From Rhizomys pruinosus (lineage: Eukaryota > Chordata > Mammalia > Rodentia > Spalacidae): a stretch of 64,000 bases of DNA. The stretch covers positions 1,157,373 to 1,221,372 of the forward strand of contig VZQC01000565.1 in assembly GCA_009823505.1 (NCBI GenBank). Direction: 5' to 3'. Under the pieces are notes generated by a model, which was not told the origin of the DNA, did not search any database, and saw only the letters and a list, made by a program, of their open reading frames with translations. The translations under genes were made by a program, and so were the position numbers. This document shows positions 34,043 to 46,660 of this stretch, in pieces. The stretch's first letter is position 1, and each line of letters opens with the position of its first letter.

Positions 34043-35062
34043 CACATACCTCATAAAAATACATTACATACAACATCTTACTTGAATTGGAGGATTTTTT
34101 TTCCTAAAAGATATCATATTTTCCTTAAGGAATTGCTCAAGACTCCTCCTTGGCAACCCAAAACAACCATCAATCCTGCATTTGTGCTCCACATTGGAGT
34201 CTTTCCCTCCCATAGTCTCCCAAATGAAGTCCAGTAAGCATGTGTCCTGTCTTGATCCCCCTACACTGGCCTCCATGATACAGACCTGGTAGTTTACAAT
34301 GGCAGCTCCATTTTCTGATGAGCCGAATTTCCCAAATAGCTTCTTAGTTCATAAACTGGGTATCTCAGCAGCCCCAGTCCACATTGGAAGGTTTAAAAAG
34401 CTGTGTCTCATGTCCTTGAGGCGTGCCAAATGCAGTGGAGTATGCTCTACAGAGCAGATGCCACCTGCCTGTAAGAATTGAAGGAGGCCAAAACAACGTG
34501 CTCTCTTTTTTCTTTTTATCTTTTTACTAAGATCTCAAGTTTATGACTGCATTGCAGTTTATCTGGTCTTATTGATTATTTATTTCTGGTTGTACTTTCT
34601 CTTTGGATGCTTAGGGCCCACGTTAGCCCAGATTAACAAGGTTTTGTTTTGTTGAGGTCAGTTGGGATCTGGTCCTCAAGGGCTCTCTCTGGATTTTTTT
34701 TTTTGGGGGGGGGATGATGGGAGCCCCTTGCTCCTTTCCGTCTCCTCATCCACAGTTCCATCCACTTGAGGGATAAAATCATGGTCTCACTATACCAGTC
34801 TTCCTTTTTCTGAAGCATGAGCAGACTTCCTCTTTTCGACGGACAACTGGCCGATGTTCCCTTGTGGGCTCTCCAAGACTTCCTGAACAGGAAGACTGTG
34901 ACCCACATCTGAGGACTTTTAAAAGAGATGCCCTCCATTCATATCCCCTAGACTTAGCTGACCTCTGAGGGCAAGGAACAAAATTATTCCCCAGGTCCCA
35001 AGCCAAATTGGTATGGACGTCAGGTATGGTGTTAAGCACCAGAAAGGCTAAGTTGCAGCCAG
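34041..35062. repeat. Module Y, copy 1
   Basis: About 1 kb similar to 41330-42350 in the same orientation. Landmarks: GTCCAGTAAGCAT, CTGTCTTGATCC, TTTTTACTAAGATCTCAAGTT, GAAGCATGAGCAGACTT, GACCTCTGAGGGCAAGGAAC. No open frame is shared by both copies. Neighbouring L1 3' ends suggest an L1-linked repeat, but an LTR or duplicated locus piece is not excluded. Confidence 0.65.
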
Positions 35063-35174
35063 CCTATTACATTGCACCTATATTAATGTTGTATCCTTTG
35101 GAAAAAAAACTGTATGTTATTTCCATGTTATATTTCTTGATTCCCATCTTTCCATTTTATCCCATATTACTCTA

Positions 35175-35350
35175 TTTTTTTTGAAAACTAATTACATTTT
35201 TTTTATTGATGCTTTGTGCATTTCATACATCACTTTCCAATTCAGTTCAGGCAAATACTCCCCTTACACTTCCTCCCCACCCCCACGCCAACCGAGATCA
35301 TGCATTCTGGCACATGACTGTCCTGCATATCTCTCTCAGATTCTTTTCGT
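35175..35350 (-). mobile_element. L1 3' end
   Basis: T run then TTATTGATGCTTTGTGCATT, CTTCCTCCCCACCCCC, GATCATGCATTCTGG, like 3838-4000. It continues into module X and L1 ORF2 to the right, so it is probably the true 3' end of that minus-strand element. Confidence 0.75.
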
Positions 35351-35389
35351 TTTTCCATTTTTTAGCTATAAGTGATAATCCATGATACA

Positions 35390-36750
35390 AGCATCCTTTC
35401 ATGTGTAAAACCAATTTGCAGGGTGGTTGTGCCCAAACACCCACAGCCCCACCTTCCAGCGGGGGGTGAGGGTTGCATGTTCAATCAGGTTAATCAAAAT
35501 GAGGGTCCAGGAACAAACATTGCTGTAGTTTTCACCCTTCACCCCATTCACAGAGCCTGTACATTCTACCACGCCCCCCACTTCCGCAGATTATTCCTGG
35601 GCTTAGAAAAAGGGGCACAGGTGGATGAGAAGCATGAACAGTCCCTCTCTTGGAGCTGCTGTTTGGATTCTGGTTCAATTATTGGCTGTTTCTAATGGAC
35701 TGACTTCTGTCCAGGAATAACCTTTCGATCCTACCAATGAAGCACAAAGCAATTAGATATATAGGTATTCAAGCAAGCATTAATAGTTATGGTAGGTTAC
35801 TTTGGTATAGACACATATATGTTAGATGAGATGTTGATCCACGAACTACATTTTTTCCTGTTAAATATGACGGGGTCTTACTGTGGCTTATTGATATCTC
35901 CAACCTGTAGAGGTGATAGCTTTTGGCATCAGCCATGGGTCATTCTTCCAAGGAGCAGAGCCCAATAGCCAATTGATTTGGGATTTATACTGAGGCATAT
36001 GGCTCTGCTATTCCCGGTACCGCACATTACTTTCCAGGCAGGTGAGGTGTAAGCTTGTGCCTTGTGTCTTCAGGCAATCTAGGTGAGGAGGGTCTTGCCT
36101 TGCGCGGCATAGGAGAACCCGGTAGTTGCTTTATTGGTTAGATCGGTCTTGGTAACAGCTGCCTGGTATTCCAGAAGGCCATCTGTACACTTGCCCATGC
36201 TAGTGGTCTCAAATGCATCTATTCCTCCAGTTTGTTAACTGTCAGGTCTATTTTACCAATAACAGACTTAGGGTCTCTTTAATCGCTTCTTCATCTTTCT
36301 TTGACGAGGTATACCCTGGTCTCCTTGTACTGAGGCAAGGAAGCCTTACCTTTTGTGGGGGCCTTAGATCCCCTGGCCAAACAATCTCCTGGTAGAAAAA
36401 TCCAATTACTGGATGTCGAGCTTTTGAATATGGATATAATTTCCTGGCTTAAAGCGCATCAGTATTTTAAGGATTTAGGTGTTATATTTGGTTCTGAGAC
36501 GAGAGATAATCCCCTATTGTCAAATCACGTTCATATAAGTCTACTGAGTCAATTAGAGAGGAAAGGCAGTTTACCAGTTTTAGAAGGCGGTAATACCTCT
36601 ATACATAAGTTGTCTCTAATTTTACAGCTTAGGAGAGCAACCATCATCTTCGATATACTTTCTCCTTGTTCTAGAGGGGAGGCAAGAAAGTCTCTCATAA
36701 TCAAACCTGTTGTGGCACCTAGAGAGAGAAGTTTTCATTAGGACCTGCTC
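35390..36750 (-). repeat. Module X, copy 2 (reverse)
   Basis: Reverse complement of the 13196-14450 and 56100-57690 copies. It also carries the extension (CTTGTTCTAGAGGGGAGGCA.., GTTGTGGCACCTAGAGAGAG) shared with 56100-56680 and 59149-59260. It lies between L1 ORF2/3' UTR and the L1 3' end. Confidence 0.75.
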
Positions 36751-36754
36751 CTAT

Positions 36755-39700
36755 TATATAAATAGTTGTACACAACAGTGAATTGTATCTCCATTTAACT
36801 CGGATGCCTACCATTTTTATCAGAGCTTATAAACCAATGTTGTTTTACTATACCACATATTTATTTTACTAAGTCCTAAAACACCATGTTATCTGTAGAC
36901 AGAGTCTGGCAAAACTGGGCCACTTGTTGAACTCACGTCAATAAATATACATTTAATAGGAATATTACACCCGTGTCCCTCACCCACCCCTCCCCCTTCC
37001 CAATTTACCATTTCGGTTCCATTTTTGATGCAGTCTTTCTGTGTTGTTCTTTACATGCATCCCTCTCCTTGAGAAATATTTATATCTGGTTATTGGTACT
37101 AGCATCCACATATGAGGGACCCATTTGTCGTTTGTTTTTCTGGGACTGTGTTACTTCACTTAACATAATGTCTTCCAGCTCCATCCATTTACCTGCAACG
37201 TTCATGATGTTGTACCTCTTTACCGCTGCATAGCACTCCCTTGTGTACATGTACCCACATTTTCTCTATCCACTCGTCAGCTTAGGGGCACCTGGGGTTG
37301 GTTCCAGGCTTTTTGCTATTGTGAACAGAGCTGCAATACACCATAGTGTGCATGTATCTTTGCAGTAAAGATGTGTCTTGTGGGTATATTTACCAGGAGT
37401 GTATGACTGGGTCAAATGGAAAGGTCATTTTCGAGTCTTCTAAGTGTTCTCAACACTGATTTCCATAGTGGACTGTCATGTTTTACATTCCCACAGCAAT
37501 GGATGAGTGTTCCCCTTTCTCCCACAACCTCTCCAGCACTTGTTATCATTGTGTTTCTTGATACTAGCCAGTCCTTATTGGAGTAAGGTGATATCTCAAA
37601 GTGGTTTAATCTGCAATTTCCTTAATTATCAGAGATTTGCTGAACCACTTCTTAAGATGTTTCTTGGCCCTCTCTAATTCCTCCTGTGTGCAGTCTCTAT
37701 TCAGATATTTGCTCCATCTTTTGAGTGTTTATTTGTTTTCTTTTCTCTTTGTTTTTGAGCAGCTTGATTACTCTGGAGATTAATGCTTTTGTCAGATATG
37801 TCTGCAGTGAAGTTCCTCCCACTCTTTGGGTTATCTCTTCACTTCCTTTATGTTTCTTTTGATGTACAAAAAGGCTTTGAGTTTAAGGAGATCCCAATTG
37901 TCAAACTGTTGATATTATTTATTGTGCAGCTGCTGTCTGATTTAGGAAAGTCTTTTCCTAAACCTATGTCTTGTAGTCTGCTGCCAGTTTCTCTTCTCTC
38001 ACCTCCAGAGTTTTGGGGTTTTCACATGAGGTCTTTGGCCATTCTGGAGTTGACTTGTACAAGGTGAAGGGTAGGGGTTTAATTCATTCTTCTACACGTG
38101 GTGATCCAATTTTGCCGCACCACTTGCTGAAGATCTGTCTTTCCTCCATTTGTCTTTCTTGGCCCCTTGTTCAAAAATATGAGTTGGTTGAAATTGTATG
38201 AGCTCAGGGGTTGGCTCTTCAATTTTGTCCATTGTTCAACAGGTGTTTTTGTGCCCGTTACCAGGCGTGTTTTTATGACTATAGCCCGTAGTATAGTTTG
38301 AAGTGTGGTGTAGTGATTCCCCCCTGTATTGATCTTTCACTCAGGGTTGCTTTGGCTATTCGGGATCTTTCTTTGTTATTCCAAATGAAATTGAGGATTT
38401 TTTTTCCAAGCCTGTGAAAGAAATTCTTGGTGTGATTTTGATTGGTATTGCCTTAAATTGTACACTAGTTTGGGTAGGATGGACATTTTTACATATTATT
38501 TTTCCCAATACATGAGCATGGGGGGTTTGTCCATCTTTTGATGGTATGATGATATATGTGTATGTGTTCAAGGGTTTAAATTCTGTCTCTTAGAGATCAT
38601 TGGTTTGTCCTTGGTAGGTTTGTTCCAGTATTTATTGTTTTGAGGCTATTGTGAGTGGGAAGGTATCCTTGTAGTTCATTTCTTCAGTTGCTTGTTGTTG
38701 GTTAAAGAAAGGCTACTGATTTTTTAGATTTTATTTGTATTTATTGACTAATCTCACCCAAGCTGTTAATCTTTCCTAGGAGTTTCTGGTGGATGTTTTT
38801 TAGCATCAATTAGGTAGACAATCATATCATCAGCAAACCCAGGGATGGTTTGACCTCATCTTTTCCAATTAGAACTCACTTTAATTCCTTTTCTTGCCTT
38901 TATTGCCCTGGCAAGGGTTTCCAACACTATATTGAAAAGGAGTGGTGAAGGGGGCAAGCCTTTGCCGAGTTCCTACCTTTACGGGAAACTGCTTCTGTCA
39001 TTCCCCATTTAGGCTTATATTGGCTGTGGGTTTTCCTGTCTTATGGCTTTGATTACATTGGAGGAATGATACATTCAGACCAATTCCCTCCAGGCCTTTA
39101 CCAAAATGCAAAGGATTGCTGGATTTTGTCAAAGGCATCTTTCTCCGCATCAATTGAGATGATGGGTGTGGTTTTTCCTTCAATCCATTGTTATGTTTGA
39201 TGATGTTTATTGATTTTAGTATGTTGAAACATCCCTGCTCTCTGGTATGAATCCAAACTTGTCGTGGTTGATGGGCTTTTCTTGATGTGCGTCTGAGCGG
39301 TTTTGCCCAGAATTCCTGTTTAGAATTTTGGAATCAGTGTTCATGAGGGAGTTGGGTCTCTATAGTTCTGTTGGTTGTGTCTTTCCCCGGTTTTGGTAGT
39401 AGCGTTAAAGGCTGGCTTCATAGAGGGATTCTGGGAGAAGTCCCTCTGTTTGATCCTTCTGCACAATTTAAGTAGTAATGGTAGTATGTCTTTTCGAAAT
39501 ATTTCATAGAATTCTGCAGTGAAACCATCCGGGCCTGGGCATTTTTTGGTTGGGAGGTTGCTTATTACATCTCTGATTTTCTTCCTGTACTATTGGTCTG
39601 TTTAGACTGTCGATCTCTTCTGGTTGAGCTTTGGAGAATTCCAGGGTTTCAGTTATTCATCCATTTCCTCTAGTTTTTCAAACTTAGTAAAGTAAAGGTT

Positions 39701-39756
39701 TTTGAGTTAGTCCCGTTATAATTGTCTGGATCTTTTCATTGTCTGTTGTGATATTT

Positions 39757-39793
<37 letters not shown>

Positions 39794-40445
39794 CTTTTTT
39801 TTGTTGTTAACTGGGCTAGAGGTCTGTCTCTCTTATTTATCTCTCAAAGACCAACTTTTGGATGCATTGATTTTTTTGTATGTTTCTTTGTTTCTATTCA
39901 TTTCTCTGCTCTGATTTTGTTTTTCTTCTGTTCTGCTCGTTTAGGGTTCATTTGTGTTGTCTCTCAAGTATTTTTAGCTGCAGTGTTTAGATCATTCACT
40001 TGTGCTCTTTCTGTTTTTTTAAAGTAGGCACTTAGGGCTATACACTTCCCTCTTTAGGATTGCTTTTAAAGTGTCCCTAGATTTTGCTGTGTTGTTTTAT
40101 CATTGTATTCATTCAAGAATGTTTTTATTTCTTTCTTTATTTCTTCCTTGACCCACTCATTATTCAGAGGGGTTGTTTAGTCTCCCATGTGTTCCTGTAG
40201 GTTGAGGGTTTATTCTGGTGTTGCTATTGAGTTTTATTGCACTGTGGTCTGATAGAATGAAAATGAAATTATTTCAATCTTTATATTTTTGAGTTTCACT
40301 GTGTCCAGTATATGGTCTATTTTGAGACTGTTCCATGAGGTGCCGAGTTCAGAAGCTGTATCTCTCATGGTCGCTCCCTTTGGCGTTGAAATAATTCGAT
40401 AGATAATAGATAGATGTCCCGTGAGGTCCATTTGGTTGTATTGTG
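36755..40445 (-). mobile_element. L1 ORF2 (reverse), broken
   Basis: Minus-strand ORF2 from its stop region near 37090 up to the endonuclease/reverse-transcriptase boundary. The catalytic motif FADDMIVY is encoded at 38837-38814 (complement). Many frame breaks, including a poly-T run at 39758-39793. The 5' end is truncated at about 40445, where another L1 fragment begins. Confidence 0.88.
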
Positions 40446-40449
40446 TCCT

Positions 40450-40875
40450 TTAGTTCAGTGAGTCATTTGTTTTCTTACTCCTGAGTAGATCATATATTCT
40501 GGAAGTTAATGCTCTGTCAGATGAATTAGCAATGAAGGTTTCCTCCCACTCTGTGGGTTTTCTCTTCACTTCCCTGATTATTTCTTTTGCTGTACAGAAA
40601 CTTTTGAGTTTAATAAGGTCCAACTTGGCAATTGTTGACCTTATTTCCTGTGCAAGCTGCTATCTGATTTAGAAAGTCTTTTCCTACACCTATGTCTTGC
40701 AAGTTGCTGCCAACTTTTTCATCTAACACCTTCAGGGTTTTGTGTTTCAAATTGAGGTCTTTGATCCATTTGGAGTTGATTTTGGTGCAGGCTGAGAGGT
40801 GAGGGTTTAATTTTATTCTTCTACAAGTGGTAATCCAGTTTTGCCAGCACCATTTGCTGAAGATGCTGGATCACT
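40450..40875 (-). mobile_element. Second L1 ORF2 C-terminal fragment (reverse)
   Basis: Repeats the ORF2 segment already present at 37750-38110 (complement of CCTCCCACTCTGTGGGTTTT and CTTTTCCTACACCTATGTCT), so it is a separate L1 copy abutting the previous one. It ends at AGATGCTGGA, and 40876-41040 is unassigned. Confidence 0.85.
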
Positions 40876-41039
40876 TTTCATAATGTATCCATCCCTACAT
40901 ACACCTTAACTAGCTGTGACCCAACTTCTTAACTTCAATGAAGTTATTTCACAGTAGGATTGCTTTTTTATAAAGTAAAGAAACTGCTTAGATAGTTCAC
41001 CTGTCTTTCTTTACATAAATCTAGCTAGTTTTATTTTTT

Positions 41040-43245
41040 ATCTTTTTAATTTTTTTCAAAGCCAATTTTTTTTGAAGACTTGGGCATTTCATACAAATTT
41101 CAAATCACCTCTAGACCCATGCCCCCTTTTCCCCCACCCCACCAGAGCTCATGCATTGTGCCAAACACGTTTTTCATCTTTTTCTCAGTCTCAAAATTCT
41201 CAGTGCAGAAGATAAGTCTTTCGAGAAGTTCACCATTTCAGTCAGTTGTTTGACCCAGTCTTTTTGTTGTTGTTGTTGTTATTCCTTCCAATATGCATCA
41301 CTCTAAAATATGCATATATGCATGCTACATCTATCACAGCTTATGATTTTTTTCTTTATTATGCTGAAAGATGTCATATTTGAAGTCTCCTTCTTGGCAA
41401 GCCCGAACCACCATCAGTTCTGGCCTTTTGCTCCACACTGGGGTTTTCTCCTCCCATGGTCACCAAATGAGGTCCAGTAAGCATCACATCCTGTCTTGAT
41501 CCTCCTGTACTGGTCTCTGTGATACAGCCTGGGTAATCTAACAATGGCAATCAATATTCTGAAGATAATGAAACTCCAGTAGTAGCTCAGTCCACAAGCT
41601 GGATGTCTCAGCAGTCCCCATCTGGCACTGAAGGTTTGGAGGATTCTTGGAAAAACATGAGTCTTCAGTCAATATTGGAAGGTTGAAAATCTGTGTCTCA
41701 TCTTTGAAGGATGGCAAAAGCAGTGGCAGCCACAGGGTAGCTGCACTTGCCAGTAAGACAGGCAAAACAACTGTGCTCTTTTTTGTCTTTTTACTAAGAT
41801 CTCAAGTTTAATACCTGAAGTACAATTTCTCAGGCCTTACTCTTTATTTATTTCTGGTTATACTTTCCTTTTGGATGTTTAAGGCTACACAGTTAGCCCA
41901 GATTAAACAAGGTTTTGTTTTTCTCAAGTCACTTGAGGATCTGGACCTCAAGGGTGACTCAGTGGTTTTTGTTGTTGCTGTTGTTTGTTTGTTTGTTTGT
42001 TTTTGGGGGGGTGGCAGGCTCCTATTGGCTTTTCAATTACCAGTTCCATCTACTCGAGGACAAAGTCAGGTCTTGCTAAACCGGGCTTCCCTTTTTGAAG
42101 CATGAGCAGACTTTCCTCTTTGGAGACTAGACACTGGCTGAAGTCCCATTAGTGACCTCCCCGCACAGGAAGACTGGTGACTCACATTTGCAGGACATTT
42201 CAAGAGATGCCTCCACATATAGTCCCCTGGGCCTTAGTTGACCTCTGAGGGCAAGGAACAAAGATATCCCTAAAAACCCTTGACCAAATTGGTATGGGCA
42301 TTAAGTGTGTCCTTTAAGCATCCAGAAACGCTGTTAAATCAGCCTGATACTTTTAATTACTGTGTAATATTTTAGAAAAAGCTTGGACAAAAGCTCAAGC
42401 AGCCTTGTATAAGAAATACTAAGAAGCACTCCCACAAAATAAATAACTGTGGTTAGACATAATGTCCTGACAAACTAACTTTTTCTTCATTCTTTTGATC
42501 TTATATTTCTCTAAAATATGCATGCATACCTTCCACCCATATACCAAAAAATCCTAACTCTGAAAATAAATGGTAGCTTATTTCTATAACCTGTTAAGGG
42601 ATTCACAATATAATAGCACAGTTGCTTTCAGATCACATGGAATATACCATAAACATTGCTCAGTTTGCCTTACAACTAGGTAATCCATGATAGCATCCAC
42701 AGATGAGGGATTTTTTTCTGGGACTGTGTTACTTCATTTAGCATGATATCTTCTAGTTCCATCCATTTACCTGCAAAGGTCATGGTGTCATCTTTCTTTA
42801 CCGTTGCAAAGAACTCCATTATGTACATGTAACACATTTTCTCTATCACTTGTCGGTTGATGGACACGGGTTGTTTCTAGCTCTTCGCTATTGTAAAGAG
42901 AGCTGCAATAAACATGGCTGTGCATGTATCACTGCAGTAAGATGAGTCTTGTGGGTATATACCCAAGAGTGGTAGGACTGGGTCAGGTGGCAAGCTCATT
43001 TTGAGTCTTTTAAAGGTTTTCTGCACTGCTTTCCACTAAGTTGTACAAAGTTACAACATACCCACCAGCTTATATAATATTCTGGATGTTATGCTTTGTC
43101 TGATGTACATGGTGAAGATTTCCTCCCATCTGTGGGTTTTCTCTTACTTCCTTGATTGTTTCTTTAGCTGTACAAAAGCTTTTGAGTTTGATGAGTATCC
43201 AACTGATCAGCTCTTGTCCTTATTTATCCTGTGCACGGCTGCTGT
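41040..43245 (-). mobile_element. L1 3' ends flanking module Y (reverse)
   Basis: 41040-41330 is an L1 3' UTR (CCCCCACCCCACCAGAGCTC, a (TTG)n run). 42480-43245 is ORF2 terminus plus 3' UTR (GGGATTCACAATATAATAGC, GGACTGTGTTACTTCATTTA). Module Y lies between. ACTCTAAAATATGCAT-like sequence occurs on both sides of Y. Confidence 0.8.
41331..42475. repeat. Module Y, copy 2
   Basis: Similar to 34041-35062 over about 1 kb, with scattered small indels and a (GTTT)n expansion at 41983-42003. See copy 1 for landmarks. Confidence 0.65.
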
Positions 43246-43384
43246 TTTGGTTTTACAAATCACTCAGTGAGCTTTTTCAACGAACTTAGAAAAAAAAAAT
43301 GATCATAAGTCCTTAAATTCAATAATGGAAACAACAAAAGAACCTGATAACTAAGGCAACTGAGTAAAAAGGTGCAACACTGGG

Positions 43385-43742
43385 GGATTATGTTGACCAG
43401 ACTTTCAAGCTATATTACAGGGCTATAGTCATAAAGACAGCCTGGTACTGGCGAAACAGACATTGACCAAATGGAACAAAAATTGAAGATCCAAACTTGA
43501 GCTCATATAACTTAGCCACCTCATATTTGACAAGGGGCAAAAATGCTCAAATGGAGGAAAGATAGCATCTTCAGCAAATGGTGTTGGCAAAACTGGATCA
43601 CCATTTGTAGAACAAAAATTAAAGCCTACCTCTCACCCTGTAAAAATCAATCTAAGTGGATCAAAGATCTCAACTGAAACACTGAAACCTTGAAGGTGAT
43701 AGAGAAAAAGTCTGCAGCTACCTAAAAGACATAGGTGTAGGG
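43385..43742 (+). mobile_element. L1 ORF2 fragment
   Basis: TACAGGGCTATAGTCATAAA, CAGCCTGGTACTGGC, TGGCAAAACTGGATCACCAT: the ORF2 region just upstream of the C-terminal part. Orientation is opposite to the L1 on its left. Confidence 0.88.
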
Positions 43743-44600
43743 GATAATTTTATTTATTGATGTAGTGATGTAGTGAGCTCTATTTTCAAAATACCTAGTA
43801 TCAGTGTGTAGAGTATGTCTGAAAATTAACATTTTATAATATTGCTGTGTGCTGCTGGAATGGTATGTGAGAAATAGTTTTTTACTCATTAACTAATATA
43901 TATAATATTAATATTTATATATATATATATTAAGTTAAAGAATGATTAGAAATTTAAAAAAGAAACATTAGATGTCCAGGCATCATCAGTGAATCAAATG
44001 GATATAATACAGATATCTATAGACACATTCCACGAAACAGACATAAAATTGTGGCACAATCTCTAATGCAGATTATACTTCATTACAAGAAATCAAGTCT
44101 CAATAAATATACTAGTCAAATAACTACATCAAAGTTCCACATAAAATAAACAAACCCATAGAGATGATACAACACACTAATGAATAATGATTCAAAGAAG
44201 AAATCAAGAAGGGAATCAAAATGTTTTTAGAACTGAATGAGCATGAAAAAACAACATCCCAAGGAGTATTCACTATGCAAAAACCGCAAAAAACTGAACA
44301 TCAAAGACACAAATAACCCAACTAAAAACTGGGGCAAAAAGAGGAACAGGGAGTTCTCTAAAGATGAAATGAAAACTGCTGAGTATACTTGAAAAAATGT
44401 TAAACATTTTTACACATCAGGGAAGTCCAAAGATACTTCTTAAGTGCATACAAAAGCATTTTAAATAAGGTTTCATAGAGGGGAGTGATTATGGTATTTG
44501 TCTCTCTCCTAGGAAACTCCAGATATTCTGTGAAAATCAATGGACAACCTTTGATAAAAAAAAAATAGCTAAGAGAGAGAACCTGAGACTCCCAAATGGC
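43743..44600. other. Mostly unassigned; short L1-like piece
   Basis: Contains an AT-rich run (43895-43932) and an L1 ORF2-like plus-strand piece near 44145-44400 (GAAGAAATCAAGAAGGG.., GAACTGAATGAGCATG). No gene. Confidence 0.45.
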
Positions 44601-44704
44601 CTGTGCCATCTGGGGTGTGCTCAGCAGGAATCCCAGGCTCCCAGATTAATTCCCCAACATCAACTTCTGGCTGTTTGATTCTGCATCCCTAACCCTGGCT
44701 TAAA

Positions 44705-45009
44705 ACATGTCCTCTTTCTCTTATAAGCCATATTCTGGTGGTCCAACCTTCAGGGGAAGGAAGAAAAGAAAGCACCTCTGGTCCTCTTGGCTCCACTGGA
44801 AAAGACATAAAGAACAAAGGACAGATCTTGGCCCCATTGGAAGACATCTGGCTACCCAGGAAAGTGACCGTTGTATACTGCAAGACACATGGAAAAGAGA
44901 ACTCCTTTAAGGCACAGGGAAATAGGGTAGTGGATATGGCTGGACAGGAGGCGGCCAAATATCCTGTGGGGTCTCTCCAGGTTCCAGTCATCATGTAAGA
45001 ACCAAGCCT
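44705..45009 (+). pseudogene. ERV pol remnant, RNase H C-terminal end
   Basis: The frame at 44738-44998 contains the conserved end of a gammaretroviral RNase H: VYCKTHGKENSF followed by GNRVVDMAGQEAA (catalytic Asp region). The upstream part is absent. The reading is cut off by the inserted repeat. Confidence 0.8.
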
Positions 45010-45298
45010 GACCTACAAAACCACTGTGCTGGATAGCTTCAGTGTTAGCTAGATGTACCTGTGTTGAGGGAGCCTCAATTGGGGAATTGCCTCCATTGTA
45101 CTGGCCTGCGGCCACATCTAAGGAGTATTTTCTTGATTGTTGAGTGATGTGGAAAGGTCCAGCCCACTGTGGGAGGTGCCACCCAGTGCAAGCTGTTGTG
45201 TATTGTATAAGAAAGGCTGACCATGGGCCAGAGGAGCAAGCCAGTAAGAAGCATTCCTCCATGGCATGTGATTCAGCTCCTGCCTGCAGGTTCCTGCC
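45010..45298 (-). mobile_element. hAT-like repeat, reversed partial copy
   Basis: Reverse complement of the right two thirds of the neighbouring element: CTGGATAGCTTCAGTG, GTCCAGCCCACTGTGGGAGG, CTTGCTCCTCTGG complement. It meets the next copy head to head, forming a long inverted repeat (about 45020-45295 against 45425-45712). Confidence 0.7.
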
Positions 45299-45842
45299 TG
45301 TTCTAGTTTCTCTTCCACTGCTGTGACAAAACACTCTGACCGACACCAACTTGGGGAGGAAAGGGTTTTTTCAGCTCACATCTCCTGGGTCATAGTTCAC
45401 CACTCAGGGAACCCAAGGCAAGAACTCAGGGCAGGAAACTGGAGGCAGGAGCAAAGCACAGGCCATGGAGGAGTGTTGCTTACTGGCTTGCTCCCCTGGC
45501 CCATGCCCAGCCTGCCCTCTTATAAGGTACACAACAACCTGGCCCAGAGGTGGCACCACCCATAGTGGGCTGGGCCCTCCCACATTGCCCAACAATCAAG
45601 ACAATACTCCACAGATGTGGCCACAGGCCAGTCCAATGGAGTCAATTCCCCAACTGAGGTTCCCTCAACCTAGGTGTGTCAAGTGGACACTAAAGCTATC
45701 CAGCGTGCTGCTGAGTTCCTATGCTGGGCTCTGTCAGTGATGAACTGTGACCCCAGGAGATGTGAGCAAAATAAATCCTTTCCTCCTCAAGTTCTTTTTG
45801 GTCAGTGTTTTGTCACAGAAATGGAAAGGAGACTAGAGCATC
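45299..45842 (+). mobile_element. hAT-like (URR1-type?) DNA element with inverted termini
   Basis: The left end (TTCTAGTTTCTCTTCCACTG, then GTGACAAAACACTCTGAC) and the right end at 45800-45842 (GTCAGTGTTTTGTCACAG..GACTAGAGCA) are inverted repeats of each other, as in non-autonomous DNA transposons. No transposase. Family name from memory. Confidence 0.65.
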
Positions 45843-46660
45843 CATCTACCCAGGAGAAGAACAGAAATGGGTGCAACAGGAAAATGCAAAACAGGAAAAA
45901 GAAGGATGGTGGTCCTTATTGGATGGGAGACTTACCTCCTGGTAGCCCTAGGAAGACAATTAGTGACCCAACTCTATCAGATGACTTATTGAAGGGTCAC
46001 AAAAACTATTGAACTCCTCAGACCAAGATATTACATTCTCTGGCTCAACCATGTCATAGAAGATATTGTTTCCTAGGTGTCCTGCCTGTCCTCAGGTAAA
46101 TCCTAAAGGAGGAAAGAGAGCCCGAGAGGGAGTACAGGCTCACTGCTGGAGAATGGGAACTAGACTTTACTGAGGGTAAACCAACTGTCTTTTGGGTACA
46201 AGCATCTTTTGGTATTTGTGGGCACATTCTCTGGATGGATGGAAGTCTTTCCTATTCAAACTGAGTCTGCCTCCAAATGACCAAGAAACTGCTTCAAGAG
46301 TTAGTTACTAGGTTTGGTCTGCCCCTCACCTGGGGTCAAAAAGCGGTTTGGCCTTCACAGCCAAAATTTCTCCAAATTTGACAAAGGCATTTAGTATCAA
46401 TTGGAAATTGCACTGTGCCACAAATTTCAAGACAGATAGAAAGAACGAACAGGACCATAAAGGAGACTCTGACCAAATTGGTTATAGAAATAGGTGAAAG
46501 TTGAGTGAACTTCTTTCTGTTTCCCATACATAGGGCTAGATGTACCCCATACAGGGAAGGATTCACCCCATTTGAAATTATGTTGAGGTGCTGGGTGAGA
46601 CCTAGGATGCAGTGCATGTGCAGCCAGGGCTGTATTTTTTGGGGTGTAGCTGCAACCCAA
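45843..46660 (+). pseudogene. ERV pol remnant, integrase
   Basis: Beginning after the inserted repeat, short blocks in changing frames match gammaretroviral integrase: the zinc-binding/linker part near 45870-46080, then [11 protein letters not shown] near 46150 (catalytic-core start with its first Asp) and a core C-terminal part near 46430-46560 containing RTNRTIKETLTKL. Several stops and at least two frame changes. Not functional. Confidence 0.8.

Noticed and set aside
36355..36741. 128-codon plus-strand open frame
   Set aside because: Lies antisense in module X, and the other module X copies do not keep the frame.
44852..45349. 165-codon minus-strand open frame
   Set aside because: Antisense to ERV RNase H and across the inverted repeat; no family resemblance.
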